Shown: positions 7,827 to 17,272, counted from the stretch's first letter. The stretch is 64,000 nucleotides of DNA from Kosakonia radicincitans DSM 16656 (GCF_000280495.2 NZ_CP018016.1:2046001-2110000), one strand, 5' to 3'. Program-made: numbers and translations. Notes: generated from the sequence alone by a model not told the origin.

Positions 7827-9783
7827 CTCCTGGTTCCGTATGCAGGCCAGTGGGAACAGCACAGCTGATATTTTTATTTACGACGAAATTGGCTACTGGG
7901 GGGTAACGGCAAAACAGTTTGTCAGCGATTTAAAGGCGCTCGGCGACGTCAGCCTCATTAATCTTCACATCAATTCACCGGGTGGCGATGTCTTTGACGG
8001 TATCGCCATTTTTAATGCGCTGAAACATCACGGTGCGTCCATCACTGTTCACATTGATGGTCTGGCTGCATCGATGGCTTCCGTCATTGCGATGGTCGGC
8101 AATCCGGTCATTATGCCGGAAAACACCATGATGATGGTTCATAAGCCCTGGGGCTTTGCAGGGGGTGATGCCAACGATATGCGCGATTACGCGGACCTGC
8201 TTGATAAGGTCGAATCCGTGCTTATTCCGGCTTATGCACAGAAAACTGGCAAATCCAGTGAGGAGATCGCCGCCTTACTGGAAGATGAAACCTGGATGGA
8301 TGGTACGGAGTGCCTTGCCCTCGGTTTCGCCGATCAGGTAACCCCGTCATTGCAGGCGATGGCCTGTATCCATTCCAAACGTATTGAGGAATTTGAAAAG
8401 ATGCCAAGCAGCATTCGTAATATGATCTCGCCGCCGCGCAACAGCGCTCAGCGCGAAAATCCTGCACCGCAAAACACCCCGTCAGCCCCTGCGGTCGCTG
8501 ACGAAACGGCCATTCGTGCGCAGGTGCTCGCGGAGCAGAAAGCCCGTGTTAACGGTATCGGCGATCTTTTCGCGATGTTTGGCGGTAAACACCAGGAGCT
8601 TCAGGCCAGATGTGTTGCGGATCCTGAATGTTCCGTCGAGCAGGCCAAAGACCTGCTGCTGGCCGAGCTGGGAAAAACCGCCACCCCCTCCAACAAAACG
8701 GCACCCGCACATATCTATGCCGGGAACGGCAATTTTGTGGGTGACGGCGTGCGTCAGGCGCTGATGGTACGCGCCGGATACGAAAAACGTGATAATGAAA
8801 ATGTGTTCAACGGCATGACACTGCGTGAGCTGGCGCGCATGTCGCTGACTGAGCGTGGTGTGGGTGTTTCGTCCCTGAATCCGATGCAGATGGTGGGGAT
8901 GGCCTTTACTCACAGCACTTCTGATTTTGGTAACATCCTGCTGGATGTCGCGCACAAGTCGCTGCTGGCGGGATGGGCTGCGTCCGAAGAAACCTTCCAG
9001 CTCTGGACGAAAAAGGGGGACTTGTCCGACTTCAAGGTATCTCACCGCGTCGGCCTCAATGATATTTCTGCGCTACCGCAGGTTCGCGAAGGTGCTGAAT
9101 ATAAATATGGCACGACCAGCGACCGGGGCGAGCCGATTGCGCTGGCGACCTATGGCAAGCTTTTCTCCATTACCCGCCAGGCGATTATCAATGACGATCT
9201 GAACCAGCTCACGGGCATTCCGGAAAAAATGGGGCGCGCGGCGAAATCCACCATCGGTGATCTGGTTTATAAGGTACTGACGTCGAACCCGAAACTTTCG
9301 GATGGCGTTGCGCTGTTCCACGCCGACCACAATAACCTGAGCACAGGCGCTATCAGTATCGCGAGCCTTGATGCGGCCCGCCAGTTGATGCGTACCCAGA
9401 AAGACAGCGAGTCGAAACATTCCCTGAATATCCGCCCGGCATTCCTGCTTGTGCCGACGGCTCTGGAAACGCTCGCCAGCCAGACGATTCGATCGTCCAG
9501 CGTTAAAGGTGCCGATGCCAACTCCGGGGTAAACAACCCGTTGCAGAATTTCGCCGACATCGTTGGCGAACCCCGTCTTGATGATGCGGATAAAGCTGCG
9601 TGGTATCTGGCATCTGCGCAGGGGACAGACACCATCGAAGTGGCGTATCTCAATGGTGTGGACACGCCGTACCTTGACCAGATGGAGGGCTTCACCTCTG
9701 ACGGTATCGTCAACAAGGTTCGCATCGATGCCGGTGTGGCGCCGCTGGATTATCGCGGCCTGGTGAAGTCTTCCGGTAAATAA
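7771..9783 (+). CDS. ClpP-like prohead protease fused to major capsid protein
   Basis: A 670-residue fusion. The first ~200 residues are a ClpP/S14-type serine protease (HINSPGGDVFDG, the catalytic Ser in GLAASMASVIAM, the catalytic His in MMMVHKPWG). A charged linker rich in Ala/Pro/Gln, probably acting as scaffold, follows. The second half is a Mu gpT/HK97-fold major capsid subunit (TERGVGVSSLNPMQMVGMAF through LDYRGLVKSSGK). In lambda the protease/scaffold (C, Nu3) and capsid (E) are separate genes. The start is GTG 7771, placed by an excellent AAAGGAGG at 7757-7764; an upstream in-frame ATG would add residues unlike the family. The protease presumably cuts itself away during head maturation. 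Confidence 0.92.
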   Translation: MPKSKNRAPHRPKASARSNSWFRMQASGNSTADIFIYDEIGYWGVTAKQFVSDLKALGDVSLINLHINSPGGDVFDGIAIFNALKHHGASITVHIDGLAASMASVIAMVGNPVIMPENTMMMVHKPWGFAGGDANDMRDYADLLDKVESVLIPAYAQKTGKSSEEIAALLEDETWMDGTECLALGFADQVTPSLQAMACIHSKRIEEFEKMPSSIRNMISPPRNSAQRENPAPQNTPSAPAVADETAIRAQVLAEQKARVNGIGDLFAMFGGKHQELQARCVADPECSVEQAKDLLLAELGKTATPSNKTAPAHIYAGNGNFVGDGVRQALMVRAGYEKRDNENVFNGMTLRELARMSLTERGVGVSSLNPMQMVGMAFTHSTSDFGNILLDVAHKSLLAGWAASEETFQLWTKKGDLSDFKVSHRVGLNDISALPQVREGAEYKYGTTSDRGEPIALATYGKLFSITRQAIINDDLNQLTGIPEKMGRAAKSTIGDLVYKVLTSNPKLSDGVALFHADHNNLSTGAISIASLDAARQLMRTQKDSESKHSLNIRPAFLLVPTALETLASQTIRSSSVKGADANSGVNNPLQNFADIVGEPRLDDADKAAWYLASAQGTDTIEVAYLNGVDTPYLDQMEGFTSDGIVNKVRIDAGVAPLDYRGLVKSSGK

Positions 9784-9802
9784 CCACGTTTAAAACTCCC
9801 CG

Positions 9803-9821
9803 GCCCGTCAGGGCTTTTTTT
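9803..9821 (+). terminator. Terminator-like hairpin after the capsid gene
   Basis: A short stem GCCC/GGGC with a four-base loop and seven T follows the capsid stop codon. It probably reduces rather than abolishes expression of the downstream genes, since the late operon continues. Confidence 0.5.
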
Positions 9822-9863
9822 ATGCCTGCAATACGGCTCCACCCGGAGCCGTGGAGAACCTTT

Positions 9864-10187
9864 ATGAAAAATCATATTCAGGATGGACACACCATTTCGA
9901 TAACCAACAGTGGGACGGATGCCATTCTCAGTGGCGCGCCGGTTGCCGTTGGTGACATGGTTGCCGTGGCCATCACCACGATCAAACCTGGCGACACGGG
10001 GGATGGCTGTGCAAAGGGGGTGATGGCGTTGCCGAAACTGGCGGCTGACGATATCGCCCAGGGCACAGCGGTTTACCTGAAAGACGGCCAGATCCAGCTG
10101 GATGAAGCCAGTGCAGTACCGGCCGGTAAGGCATGGGAGCCCGCCGGGACCGGCAGCACGACCGTACTGGTCAGCATTAATGTCTAA
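9864..10187 (+). CDS. DUF2190 capsid decoration-type protein
   Basis: A 107-residue protein of the DUF2190 family, made of short beta strands (HTISITNSGTDAILSGAPVAVGDMVAVAI). Members sit beside major capsid genes and are thought to decorate or cement the capsid, the role of lambda gpD. The ATG at 9864 with GGAGAACC just upstream is the start; an earlier in-frame ATG lies in the terminator region. The stop overlaps the next start. Confidence 0.8.
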   Translation: MKNHIQDGHTISITNSGTDAILSGAPVAVGDMVAVAITTIKPGDTGDGCAKGVMALPKLAADDIAQGTAVYLKDGQIQLDEASAVPAGKAWEPAGTGSTTVLVSINV

Positions 10188-10455
10188 TCCCTTTGATCAG
10201 ATGGTGGCGCGCATGGATGCGGCGACCACCCGGCAAATGGGCCGGACTGTCACCATCAACGGCAACGATTATGATGCGGTTGAAAGCCAGTTTATGGCGG
10301 AGATGGGGCCGGTGCTGGGCGAGGGGCTTTCACTGGTTGTGTTCAGCGACCAGTATCAGCCCCGGCGCGACGATGTTGTTACCTGGAGAGGAGAGCAATA
10401 CCGCGTTACCCGTCACCAGGCCTTCAATAACAAGCCGCAAATCTGGATTGAGTAG
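10180..10455 (+). CDS. Head-tail connector, gpFII-like
   Basis: A 91-residue protein in the position of lambda FII, which forms the interface between the filled head and the tail. It begins SNPFDQMVARMDAATTRQMG and ends in a beta-rich part (WRGEQYRVTRHQAF). The start ATG 10180 overlaps the previous stop, so the genes are coupled. Assignment rests on size, position and general likeness. Confidence 0.75.
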   Translation: MSNPFDQMVARMDAATTRQMGRTVTINGNDYDAVESQFMAEMGPVLGEGLSLVVFSDQYQPRRDDVVTWRGEQYRVTRHQAFNNKPQIWIE

Positions 10456-10464
10456 GAGGCGCAA

Positions 10465-11016
10465 ATGTCCATCAGAGGGCTTGAGCAGGCGATACAAAAT
10501 CTGGAGAGCATCAGCAAAACTGCCGTTCCGCGTGCATCTGCCCAGGCGGTTAACCGTATTGCTTCACGGGCTGTATCCCGAAGTGTCAGGACCGTGGCCG
10601 CCGCTGAGAAGCTTCCCCAGAAGCTGATCAAACAACGCGCCCGTGTCAAAAAAGCCACCGTCCGGAAGCCCGTGGCGACCATCCGCGTCAACCGTGGCAA
10701 TTTGCCCGCCATCAAACTGGGTACCGCCAGCGTGCGTTTGTCCCGCAGTAAAAAGGATGCCCGGGGGGCCAGCAGCATTCTCCGGATCGGGAAATATTTG
10801 TTTCCGGGTGCCTTTATCCAGCAACTCGCTAACGGTCGCTGGCATGTGCTGAGGCGTACAACGAAAAACCGTTACCCGATAGAGGTGGTCAGCATCCCCC
10901 TGGCGGCTCCACTGACGGATGCCTTTGGCAGGGAGGTCCGTGCGCTGCATGAATCGGATCTGCCGAAGGAGATGGCCGCCGCACTCAAAAACCAGCTGAG
11001 GCTCATTCTCAAATGA
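10465..11016 (+). CDS. Z: Minor tail protein Z
   Basis: A 183-residue protein of the gpZ family, rich in Arg and Lys in its first half (SRAVSRSVRTVAAAEKLPQKLIKQRARVKKA). In lambda gpZ helps complete the head-tail joint and position the DNA end in the tail. AGGAGG lies eight bases before the ATG. Its end overlaps U by four bases. Confidence 0.85.
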   Translation: MSIRGLEQAIQNLESISKTAVPRASAQAVNRIASRAVSRSVRTVAAAEKLPQKLIKQRARVKKATVRKPVATIRVNRGNLPAIKLGTASVRLSRSKKDARGASSILRIGKYLFPGAFIQQLANGRWHVLRRTTKNRYPIEVVSIPLAAPLTDAFGREVRALHESDLPKEMAAALKNQLRLILK

Positions 11017-11411
11017 TTCATACCGAAATCAGGTCCTCGGTCATTACCGCTCTCAGGGAGGTGGCACCACCCGGCACGACGTTTTTTGACGGGCGGCCCG
11101 CCTTTATTGACGCCACTGATTTACCTGCGATCGCTGTGTATATCTCCGGTGCCGAGTGCTCAGAGTCGCAGCTGGATGGCGAGATGTGGAGTGCGGAGCT
11201 GCATATCGAGGTATTTCTTAAGGCAACAGAGCCCGACACCGCGCTGGACACCTGGGTTGAAAGCCGCATTCATCCTGTGATGGCTGATATTCCGGCGCTT
11301 GACTCGCTTACCGAAACGTTATCGCCGGTCGGCTATGACTATCAGCGTGATGATGAAGCCACGACCTGGGGATCGGTTGATCTCAGATATTCAATTACCT
11401 ACCAAATGTGA
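11013..11411 (+). CDS. U: Tail terminator protein U
   Basis: A 132-residue protein of the gpU family (IHTEIRSSVITALREV at the N-terminus). gpU forms a hexameric ring that stops tail-tube growth and offers the surface to which the head binds. Length and position between Z and V match lambda. Confidence 0.87.
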   Translation: MIHTEIRSSVITALREVAPPGTTFFDGRPAFIDATDLPAIAVYISGAECSESQLDGEMWSAELHIEVFLKATEPDTALDTWVESRIHPVMADIPALDSLTETLSPVGYDYQRDDEATTWGSVDLRYSITYQM

Positions 11412-11421
11412 GGACTGAATT

Positions 11422-12156
11422 ATGGCGAAATCGCCTACTGAACCGGTTAAGGGTGCCGGTACAACGCTGTGGATCTATAACGGGATCGGCGACCCCTACA
11501 CCAATCCGCTGTCCGATATCGACTGGACCCGGCTGGCGAAAATTAAAGAGCTGACGCCGGGCGATATGACGGCAGAGTCCTACGACGACAGTTACCTCGA
11601 TGATGAGGATGCCGACTGGTCGTCCACGGCGCAGGGAACAAAATCAGCCGGTGATACCAGTTTTACGCTGGCCTGGAAGCCGGGAGAATCCGGACAACAG
11701 GATCTGGTTAACTGGTTTAACAACGGTGAAGAGCGCGCGTACAAAATTAAGTATCCCAACGGGACTGTTGATGTGTTCAAAGGGTGGGCCAGCAGCCTTG
11801 GCAAAGCTATTCCCTCCAACGAAGTCATTACCCGCACGGCGAAAATTACCAACAACGGTAAACCGTCTCTGGCGGAAGACCAGCGTGATCCTGTTGTCGC
11901 CGTCACCGGCGTGACGATGGATAAAACCACTGATGCCATTAATGTGGGGGATAGCAGCACCGCGACGGTCACTGTCGCACCGGCTGGCGCCACGGATAAA
12001 TCCTTCCGTGTCGCCTCCAGTAATCCGGCCATCGTGACGGTTACCGCAGATGGCTCCACACTCACTTATAAAGGCGAATCTGCCGGTACGGCGGACATCA
12101 TCGTGATGACCAACGACGGCCAGCTTGTCGCGCAACTCGAGATTGTTGTTTCCTGA
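11422..12156 (+). CDS. V: Major tail tube protein V with bacterial Ig-like domain
   Basis: A 244-residue tail-tube subunit. The N-terminal ~155 residues are the tube-forming domain ([17 protein letters not shown], then [19 protein letters not shown]). The last ~85 residues ([19 protein letters not shown] to the end) are a BIG2-type Ig-like domain that would project from the tube, as in lambda gpV, and may aid weak contact with the cell surface. GAGG precedes the ATG. Confidence 0.9.
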   Translation: MAKSPTEPVKGAGTTLWIYNGIGDPYTNPLSDIDWTRLAKIKELTPGDMTAESYDDSYLDDEDADWSSTAQGTKSAGDTSFTLAWKPGESGQQDLVNWFNNGEERAYKIKYPNGTVDVFKGWASSLGKAIPSNEVITRTAKITNNGKPSLAEDQRDPVVAVTGVTMDKTTDAINVGDSSTATVTVAPAGATDKSFRVASSNPAIVTVTADGSTLTYKGESAGTADIIVMTNDGQLVAQLEIVVS

Positions 12157-12191
12157 TCACCGGGGCATACGCCCCGCCCACGGAGTAATCC

Positions 12192-12599
12192 ATGTTTTTG
12201 AAAACTGTAACATTTGAGTTCAACGGCGAGGAGACCGTTCTCTATGAGCTCTCCGCACTTCAGCGCATTGAGTATATTGGCTATCTTGCCACCGTCTCAA
12301 AAGAGATCCCGGTTGATGGTGATGAAGCCCTCCGCACACAGATGGCTTCCATTGTCGGCGTAAAAGTCGCGTCCAGGCTGGTGGCCATGTCACGCTGGCA
12401 GGCCAATATCACTGGCCCGTCGGTTGATGAGCTGCAGCAGCAGGTGATGTCCACATGGCCGCTTCCGGCAATCAGCCAGGCAGAATTTGTTGTGCTGGAG
12501 ATGTCGCAGATGCTTCCCCCTGCAAAGGAAGCCGCGGATGAGGATAAGTCCGTCGGGGAAGAAAGCGCCACACCGGAAAAGTCCACGCCAGTGAGCTGA
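12192..12599 (+). CDS. G: Tail assembly chaperone G
   Basis: A 135-residue gpG-type chaperone that coats the tape-measure protein while the tail tube is built. It begins FLKTVTFEFNGEETVLYELSALQRIEY, and the tail is charged and low in complexity. In lambda a few percent of ribosomes slip by -1 near the end of G to make the longer G-T protein. The same layout exists here: the T reading frame is in the -1 register and open across the end of G (see the slip-site and T entries). A GC-rich hairpin at 12163-12176 lies between V and G. Confidence 0.88.
   Translation: MFLKTVTFEFNGEETVLYELSALQRIEYIGYLATVSKEIPVDGDEALRTQMASIVGVKVASRLVAMSRWQANITGPSVDELQQQVMSTWPLPAISQAEFVVLEMSQMLPPAKEAADEDKSVGEESATPEKSTPVS
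12575..12581 (+). other. Candidate -1 ribosomal slip site of G/T
   Basis: GGAAAAG, six codons before the G stop, is the best candidate for the slip. It occupies the place of lambda's GGGAAAG but is not a perfect heptamer: the A-site AAG re-pairs well as AAA, while the P-site GAA to GGA is poor. No stop occurs in the -1 frame between here and the T segment. Confidence 0.45.
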
Positions 12600-12604
12600 A
12601 TTTC

Positions 12605-12916
12605 GTGATGAAGCTGGCGCGCGAGTTTGGCAGGCCGGACTGGCGCGCGATGCTTTCTGCAATGTCTTCCACTGAACTGGCAGAGTGGGGGGATTTTTAC
12701 CGCGTTCAGCTTTTCAGTAATGATCTGCTCGATAACCACTTCGCCTGCCTGAGCCATCTTGTCGTCGACATGATGTGCAAAGACCACGGTCTTACCCCTG
12801 CTGATTTCAGTCTTCTTAACCCCCTAAAATCTGTCCCTGAACAGGATGACGAAACAATGATGCATCTTGCGGAGGGGATATCCGGAGGAAAACGCTATGG
12901 CCCAGCCAGTGGGTGA
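12605..12916 (+). CDS. T: T segment of the G-T tail chaperone (made by -1 frameshift)
   Basis: About 100 residues (KLAREFGRPDWRAMLSAMSSTELAEW..., ending ISGGKRYGPASG) match the T part of lambda gpGT, including the AEGISGG..YGP ending. It has no convincing ribosome-binding site, so it is expected only as a G-T fusion after the -1 slip. The fusion joins the tape measure (bound by G) to tail-tube subunits (bound by T). The frame mod 3 relation (G in phase 0, T in phase -1) is the one required. It overlaps the H start by 20 bases. Confidence 0.83.
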   Translation: MMKLAREFGRPDWRAMLSAMSSTELAEWGDFYRVQLFSNDLLDNHFACLSHLVVDMMCKDHGLTPADFSLLNPLKSVPEQDDETMMHLAEGISGGKRYGPASG

Positions 12917-15398
12917 TCTCGTTGTCAGTCTTGATATTGATAATGCGAAATTTACCGAGCAGGTGAATTACACCCGCCGTCAGCTAAAAGGGACGGGCGA
13001 TGCAGCTAATGATGCGGCGTTGCAGGTTCAGCAGGCATTCAGTCGGCAGGAAATTTCAGCCAGGAAAGCCGGGGTATCCGTGGGGCAGTATAATGCCGCC
13101 ATGAGGAGCCTGCCGGCGCAGTTTACGGACATTGCAACGCAGCTCGCTGGCGGGCAGTCGCCCTTTCTGATCCTTTTACAGCAGGGCGGGCAGATCAAAG
13201 ACCAGTTTGGTTCCGTGCGCGGGGCGCTGACGGGCGTCGGCGATTACCTTCGCACACTGGTCGGCCTGATCAACCCCGTCACGCTCGGTATTGGCGCGCT
13301 GGCTACCGGCGTCGGATTGCTGGCACTGGATCTGTACCGGAGCAGCCAGCAGTCCACCGCCTATAATCAGGCGCTGGCCCGCACCGGGAATATCAGCGGG
13401 CAGACCAGTGACAGTCTTACCCGCCTGTCGTCGTCGATTGCCAGAAGTACTGACGCCAGTAAATCTGCTGTTGCTGCGGCGGTCGCGCAGGCGACGGGCA
13501 TCGGCCTGTCCATTGAGCAGATACGTCTGGTGAGCCAGACAGCGCTCACTATGTCGAAAAACACCGGCCAGAGTGTTGAGGATCTGGTCAACCAGCTCGG
13601 GAAAATTCCGCAGGATCCGCTGAAAGCCTTTATCGACATCAACAGCCAGTATAATTTTGCCAACCTTGCGCTGTATGAGCAGGTGAAGCATATGGTTGAT
13701 TTGGGCGATAAAGCGGGCGCAACAAAACTCATTATTGATTCACTCAGCGGCAGCCAGGCGCAGTTTACTGATAATGCCAAGGGCGATATCGATACGCTTT
13801 CGGATTACTGGCAGGGGCTGATTAACAAGATTAAGGATTATAAATTCTGGTCCGATCATGTCGCAGATAATGCAACCACTGCAAAACTGCCTGCATTTCA
13901 GTTCGGAACCGGCTCTGCGGTGTTTGACACCATCAACCAGCAGATGAATGACCAGTCGCAGCAGACGCAAAATAACTGGCTGAATATTAATAAAAGCGCG
14001 AACACTCTCCTGGGATTTGTGCAGCAAATCGGGGCAGAGGCGCGGGAATTTAATAAAGAGCAGATTGCTGCGAATACTGAGGCGGATAAGTTTCTCGAAA
14101 ACGCCCGCACCAACGCACAAATCCGTAATGACCTGCAGGCGAAGTATCAGCGCCAGCTGGATCAGGGACTCATCTCGCAGGATAAATTTAACAAACTTAC
14201 CGCCGCCGTTAACGAGAAGTACAAAGACCCGAAAGCGCCGAAGACTGCCGTTCCTGCCGGTGATCGGGCGGAGGATAAATCCACGGCCGAGCTGCTGGCG
14301 CTTCAGGCTCAGCTTAAGGTTTTGCAACAACACCAGGGTATTAACGATGTCATCAGCCAGCAACGTAAAGACCTGTGGGCCACAGAGGCGCAATTTACGG
14401 TACTGGAAGACGCCGCAGGCAGGCGCCGGTTGACGAAGCAGGAACAGTCACTGCTGGCCAGCAAGGAGCAGGTTCTGGCACTGGCACAGCAGAAAGCGTT
14501 GCTGGGCGATCAGATTGTTGCTCAGGAGCAACTGAATAAGCGTATGGACACGGCGAGCAAATATGCCACGCAGATGTCCGCGAAACAGGCAGCGCTGAGA
14601 AATTCAGCAACGCTGAGCGATCAGGATGCGACAAGACAATCCTCATTCGCCCAGCTTGAAAGTGGCTGGCTGAATTCCGGCGGCAGGCTGACGGATGCCG
14701 ATTACCAGAAGGAGCTGGTGGCGCTGCGTAATTATTACGCAGAGGAGGATAAGTTACGTGGCGACTGGCAGGCCGGGGCCAAAAAAGGTTTTGCAGAATT
14801 TGCCGATACGGCGACGAATGTCTACTCGCAGGTACAGCAGATTTCACAGGGCGCCTTTACCGGGATGTCCTCGCAGCTGGCTGATTTTCTGGTGACAGGT
14901 AAATCAAACTTCAAAGATTTTCTCACCACCATTCTTAAAGGGATTGCGCAGATGATCAGCCAGATGTTGGTGCTGAACACTGTTAAATCCACCCTGGGCG
15001 GAACCGCCTTTGGTTCGCTCCTGGGCTTTGCGGGCGGCGGATTTACGGGGCCGGGTGGTAAATACGATCCCGCAGGTATCGTCCATCGTGGTGAGTTCGT
15101 TTTTACCCAGGAAGCCACGAGCCGAATCGGTGTGGGTAACCTTTACCGCCTGATGCGGGGATATGCGAACGGCGGATACGTCGGGAGCGCCTCACCGATC
15201 GCTTCTTCCCCGATGGGCGTGAATGTTTACGCGCCGGTTTCAGTGACATCGTCAGGGGACAACAGCGGCCAGCAGCCGTCGTCCGGTGAGAAGATTGGGA
15301 AAGCCTATCAGCAGGTTGTCGAGCAGTCTGTCACCGAGGGTATTCAACGCGAAGTCCGTCCCGGCGGAATTATCTGGAGTGCAGTAAACCGGAGGTAA
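12897..15398 (+). CDS. H: Tape measure protein H
   Basis: An 833-residue protein that sets tail length and is ejected on infection. It starts AQPVGDLVVSLDIDNAKF and has a hydrophobic stretch at about residues 121-146 (INPVTLGIGALATGVGLLAL). A long helical, Gln/Ala-rich centre follows, and the C-terminal part is of lambda-tape-measure type (SGGGFTGPGG-like GGGFTGPGGKYDPAGIVHRGEFVF). ATG 12897 with GGAGGA ten bases upstream is the start. It abuts M with a one-base overlap. Confidence 0.93.
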   Translation: MAQPVGDLVVSLDIDNAKFTEQVNYTRRQLKGTGDAANDAALQVQQAFSRQEISARKAGVSVGQYNAAMRSLPAQFTDIATQLAGGQSPFLILLQQGGQIKDQFGSVRGALTGVGDYLRTLVGLINPVTLGIGALATGVGLLALDLYRSSQQSTAYNQALARTGNISGQTSDSLTRLSSSIARSTDASKSAVAAAVAQATGIGLSIEQIRLVSQTALTMSKNTGQSVEDLVNQLGKIPQDPLKAFIDINSQYNFANLALYEQVKHMVDLGDKAGATKLIIDSLSGSQAQFTDNAKGDIDTLSDYWQGLINKIKDYKFWSDHVADNATTAKLPAFQFGTGSAVFDTINQQMNDQSQQTQNNWLNINKSANTLLGFVQQIGAEAREFNKEQIAANTEADKFLENARTNAQIRNDLQAKYQRQLDQGLISQDKFNKLTAAVNEKYKDPKAPKTAVPAGDRAEDKSTAELLALQAQLKVLQQHQGINDVISQQRKDLWATEAQFTVLEDAAGRRRLTKQEQSLLASKEQVLALAQQKALLGDQIVAQEQLNKRMDTASKYATQMSAKQAALRNSATLSDQDATRQSSFAQLESGWLNSGGRLTDADYQKELVALRNYYAEEDKLRGDWQAGAKKGFAEFADTATNVYSQVQQISQGAFTGMSSQLADFLVTGKSNFKDFLTTILKGIAQMISQMLVLNTVKSTLGGTAFGSLLGFAGGGFTGPGGKYDPAGIVHRGEFVFTQEATSRIGVGNLYRLMRGYANGGYVGSASPIASSPMGVNVYAPVSVTSSGDNSGQQPSSGEKIGKAYQQVVEQSVTEGIQREVRPGGIIWSAVNRR

Positions 15399-15748
15399 TG
15401 ATGATCATTGAGGTCTTTACCTGGCCGATTCAGTCAGCCGGGCAGCCCACAATAAAAAGTAAAGACAACGTCAGAAAAGCCCAGTTCGGCGATGGTTATG
15501 CCCAGGTGAGTGGCGATGGCCTCAATCCTGAATCGCTGACGTTTGATTTTTCCTTCAACGGGCGTACGGAAACTGCGCTGGAAATTTATGCATTTCTGCG
15601 CAGGCATAAGACCAAATCCTTTTCTTTTAAACCGCCTTTCGGGGCGCTGGCGCTCTGGCGTGTTGAGGCTGACAGCCTCCAGCAGGTTGTCAAAAGCCAG
15701 AACGTTATGTCCATCACTGCAACCTTCGAGCAGGCATTTGCACCATGA
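15398..15748 (+). CDS. M: Minor tail protein M
   Basis: A 116-residue gpM-family tail-tip protein (IEVFTWPIQSAGQPTIKSKD; VRKAQFGDGYAQV). It joins the tip complex to the tube with L, K, I and J. Two consecutive ATGs (15398 and 15401) could start it. The end overlaps L by four bases. Confidence 0.9.
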   Translation: MMIIEVFTWPIQSAGQPTIKSKDNVRKAQFGDGYAQVSGDGLNPESLTFDFSFNGRTETALEIYAFLRRHKTKSFSFKPPFGALALWRVEADSLQQVVKSQNVMSITATFEQAFAP

Positions 15749-16500
15749 GTTTACACAGCGACTATCAAAAACTGGAACCGGGCAACGCGGTCCGGCTCCT
15801 GGATGTTGACGGATCCGCGTTCGGTGTGGGCGATATTCTTCGTTTTCACAGTCACAACATCCCTCACACGGAAGCGGAAATTATCGCTGCGGGTGGCGAT
15901 GAATCATTGCTGCCAGCGAAGTCCATCTGGTGGCAGGGTAACGAGTACAGAGCCTGGCCGTATGAGCTGGACGGGATTGAAGTATCAACCAGCGGCAGCA
16001 GCGCATCACCGAAACTGTCTGTTGCTAACCTCGATGCGTCGATCACTGCGCTGTGCCTTGCCTACGATGACATGCTGCAGGCGAAAGTCACCATCCACGA
16101 CACGCTGGCGCAGTACCTTGATGCGCGGAATTTTGCGGAGGGAAACCCGACTGCCGACCCGTTGCAGGAAAAGTTGCAGGTCTGGTACATCGATGCGAAA
16201 AGCAGCGAGACAAATGAGGTTGTGGAGTTCACACTTTCCAGCCCGATGGATTTGCAGGGACTGATGATCCCGACGCGTCAGCTGCATTCGCTTTGTACCT
16301 GGTGCATTCGCGGGCAGTACCGTTCCGGTAACGGCTGTGATTACGCCGGGACGCGCTATTTCGATAAGCACAATAACCCGGTAAGCGACCCGTCGCTGGA
16401 TGAATGCAACGGCACGCTGACAGGGTGCAAACTGCGTTTCGGGGAAAATAATGAACTGTCGTTTGGTGGATTTCCTGGCACATCGCTGATCCGGAGCTGA
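15745..16500 (+). CDS. L: Minor tail protein L
   Basis: A 251-residue gpL-family tail-tip protein. The C-terminal half has the conserved cysteines (LCTWCIRGQYRSGNGCDYAG, then DECNGTLTGC) that in lambda gpL have been reported to hold an iron-sulphur cluster. Its position between M and K matches lambda. Confidence 0.9.
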   Translation: MSLHSDYQKLEPGNAVRLLDVDGSAFGVGDILRFHSHNIPHTEAEIIAAGGDESLLPAKSIWWQGNEYRAWPYELDGIEVSTSGSSASPKLSVANLDASITALCLAYDDMLQAKVTIHDTLAQYLDARNFAEGNPTADPLQEKLQVWYIDAKSSETNEVVEFTLSSPMDLQGLMIPTRQLHSLCTWCIRGQYRSGNGCDYAGTRYFDKHNNPVSDPSLDECNGTLTGCKLRFGENNELSFGGFPGTSLIRS

Positions 16501-16501
16501 T

Positions 16502-17272
16502 ATGCACCAGAAAATAATTGATGCCATTATGGCGCATGCGGCCGCCGAATATCCGCGCGAGTGCTGCGGTCTGGTGGTGCAGAAAAGCCGGGTGGCGCGC
16601 TATTTTCCGTGCCGCAATATTGCCGAAAAACCGGAGGACAATTTTGTCCTCTGCCCGGAGGACTATGCTGCGGCAGAAGACCGGGGCACGGTAATTGCTA
16701 TCGTCCACAGCCACCCCGACGCCACCACCCAGCCCAGTGAGGCCGACAAAGCGCAATGCGATCTGAGTGCGCTGCCCTGGCATATAGTGAGCTTGCCGGA
16801 AGGCGACTTTCGTACCATCCTGCCGCGCGGCGAACTGCCGCTGCTCGAGCGCCCGTTTGTGCTCGGCGTTTATGACTGCTGGGGGCTCGTAATGAGCTGG
16901 TTCCGGCAAACGCACGGCATTGAGCTGCCTGATTACCGGGTCGATTATCCGTGGTGGGAAGATCAGTATCCCGATAATTTATACCAGGACAACTGGTACG
17001 AATGCGGATTCAGGGAGGTAATCGGCGAACCGCAACCCGGCGATATGTTGATCATGCAGGTTCAGGCCAGCAAATGGAACCATGCCGCGATACTGCTCGA
17101 AGGCAACATGATGCTGCACCATCTGTACGGACGACTGAGTAATCGTGAGCCGTGGGGCGGGTACTGGAAAGAAAGGACAATGAAAGTGGTCCGCTACAGC
17201 CCTATCGAGAGGGGGCCACGATGCAAGGTTATTGAGTACAATAGACATATTTGTCGCTGGTCTCATACCTGA
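16502..17272 (+). CDS. K: Tail-tip protein K: JAB peptidase plus NlpC/P60
   Basis: A 256-residue two-domain protein. The N-terminal Mov34/JAB metallopeptidase has the zinc motif HSHPDATTQPSEAD near residue 67. The C-terminal NlpC/P60 cysteine peptidase has its Cys at about residue 125 (YDCWGLV) and His at about 193 (WNHAAI). It helps assemble the tail tip and may open peptidoglycan. The last ~12 residues (after SPIERGPR) do not look like the family and run into the 20-bp palindrome of the next, inserted gene. The tail of K was therefore probably rewritten when the cargo gene arrived. Confidence 0.9.
   Translation: MHQKIIDAIMAHAAAEYPRECCGLVVQKSRVARYFPCRNIAEKPEDNFVLCPEDYAAAEDRGTVIAIVHSHPDATTQPSEADKAQCDLSALPWHIVSLPEGDFRTILPRGELPLLERPFVLGVYDCWGLVMSWFRQTHGIELPDYRVDYPWWEDQYPDNLYQDNWYECGFREVIGEPQPGDMLIMQVQASKWNHAAILLEGNMMLHHLYGRLSNREPWGGYWKERTMKVVRYSPIERGPRCKVIEYNRHICRWSHT

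Noticed and set aside
12163..12176. GGGGC/GCCCC hairpin between V and G as a terminator
   Set aside because: No T-run follows and the tail operon must continue; perhaps an mRNA element only.
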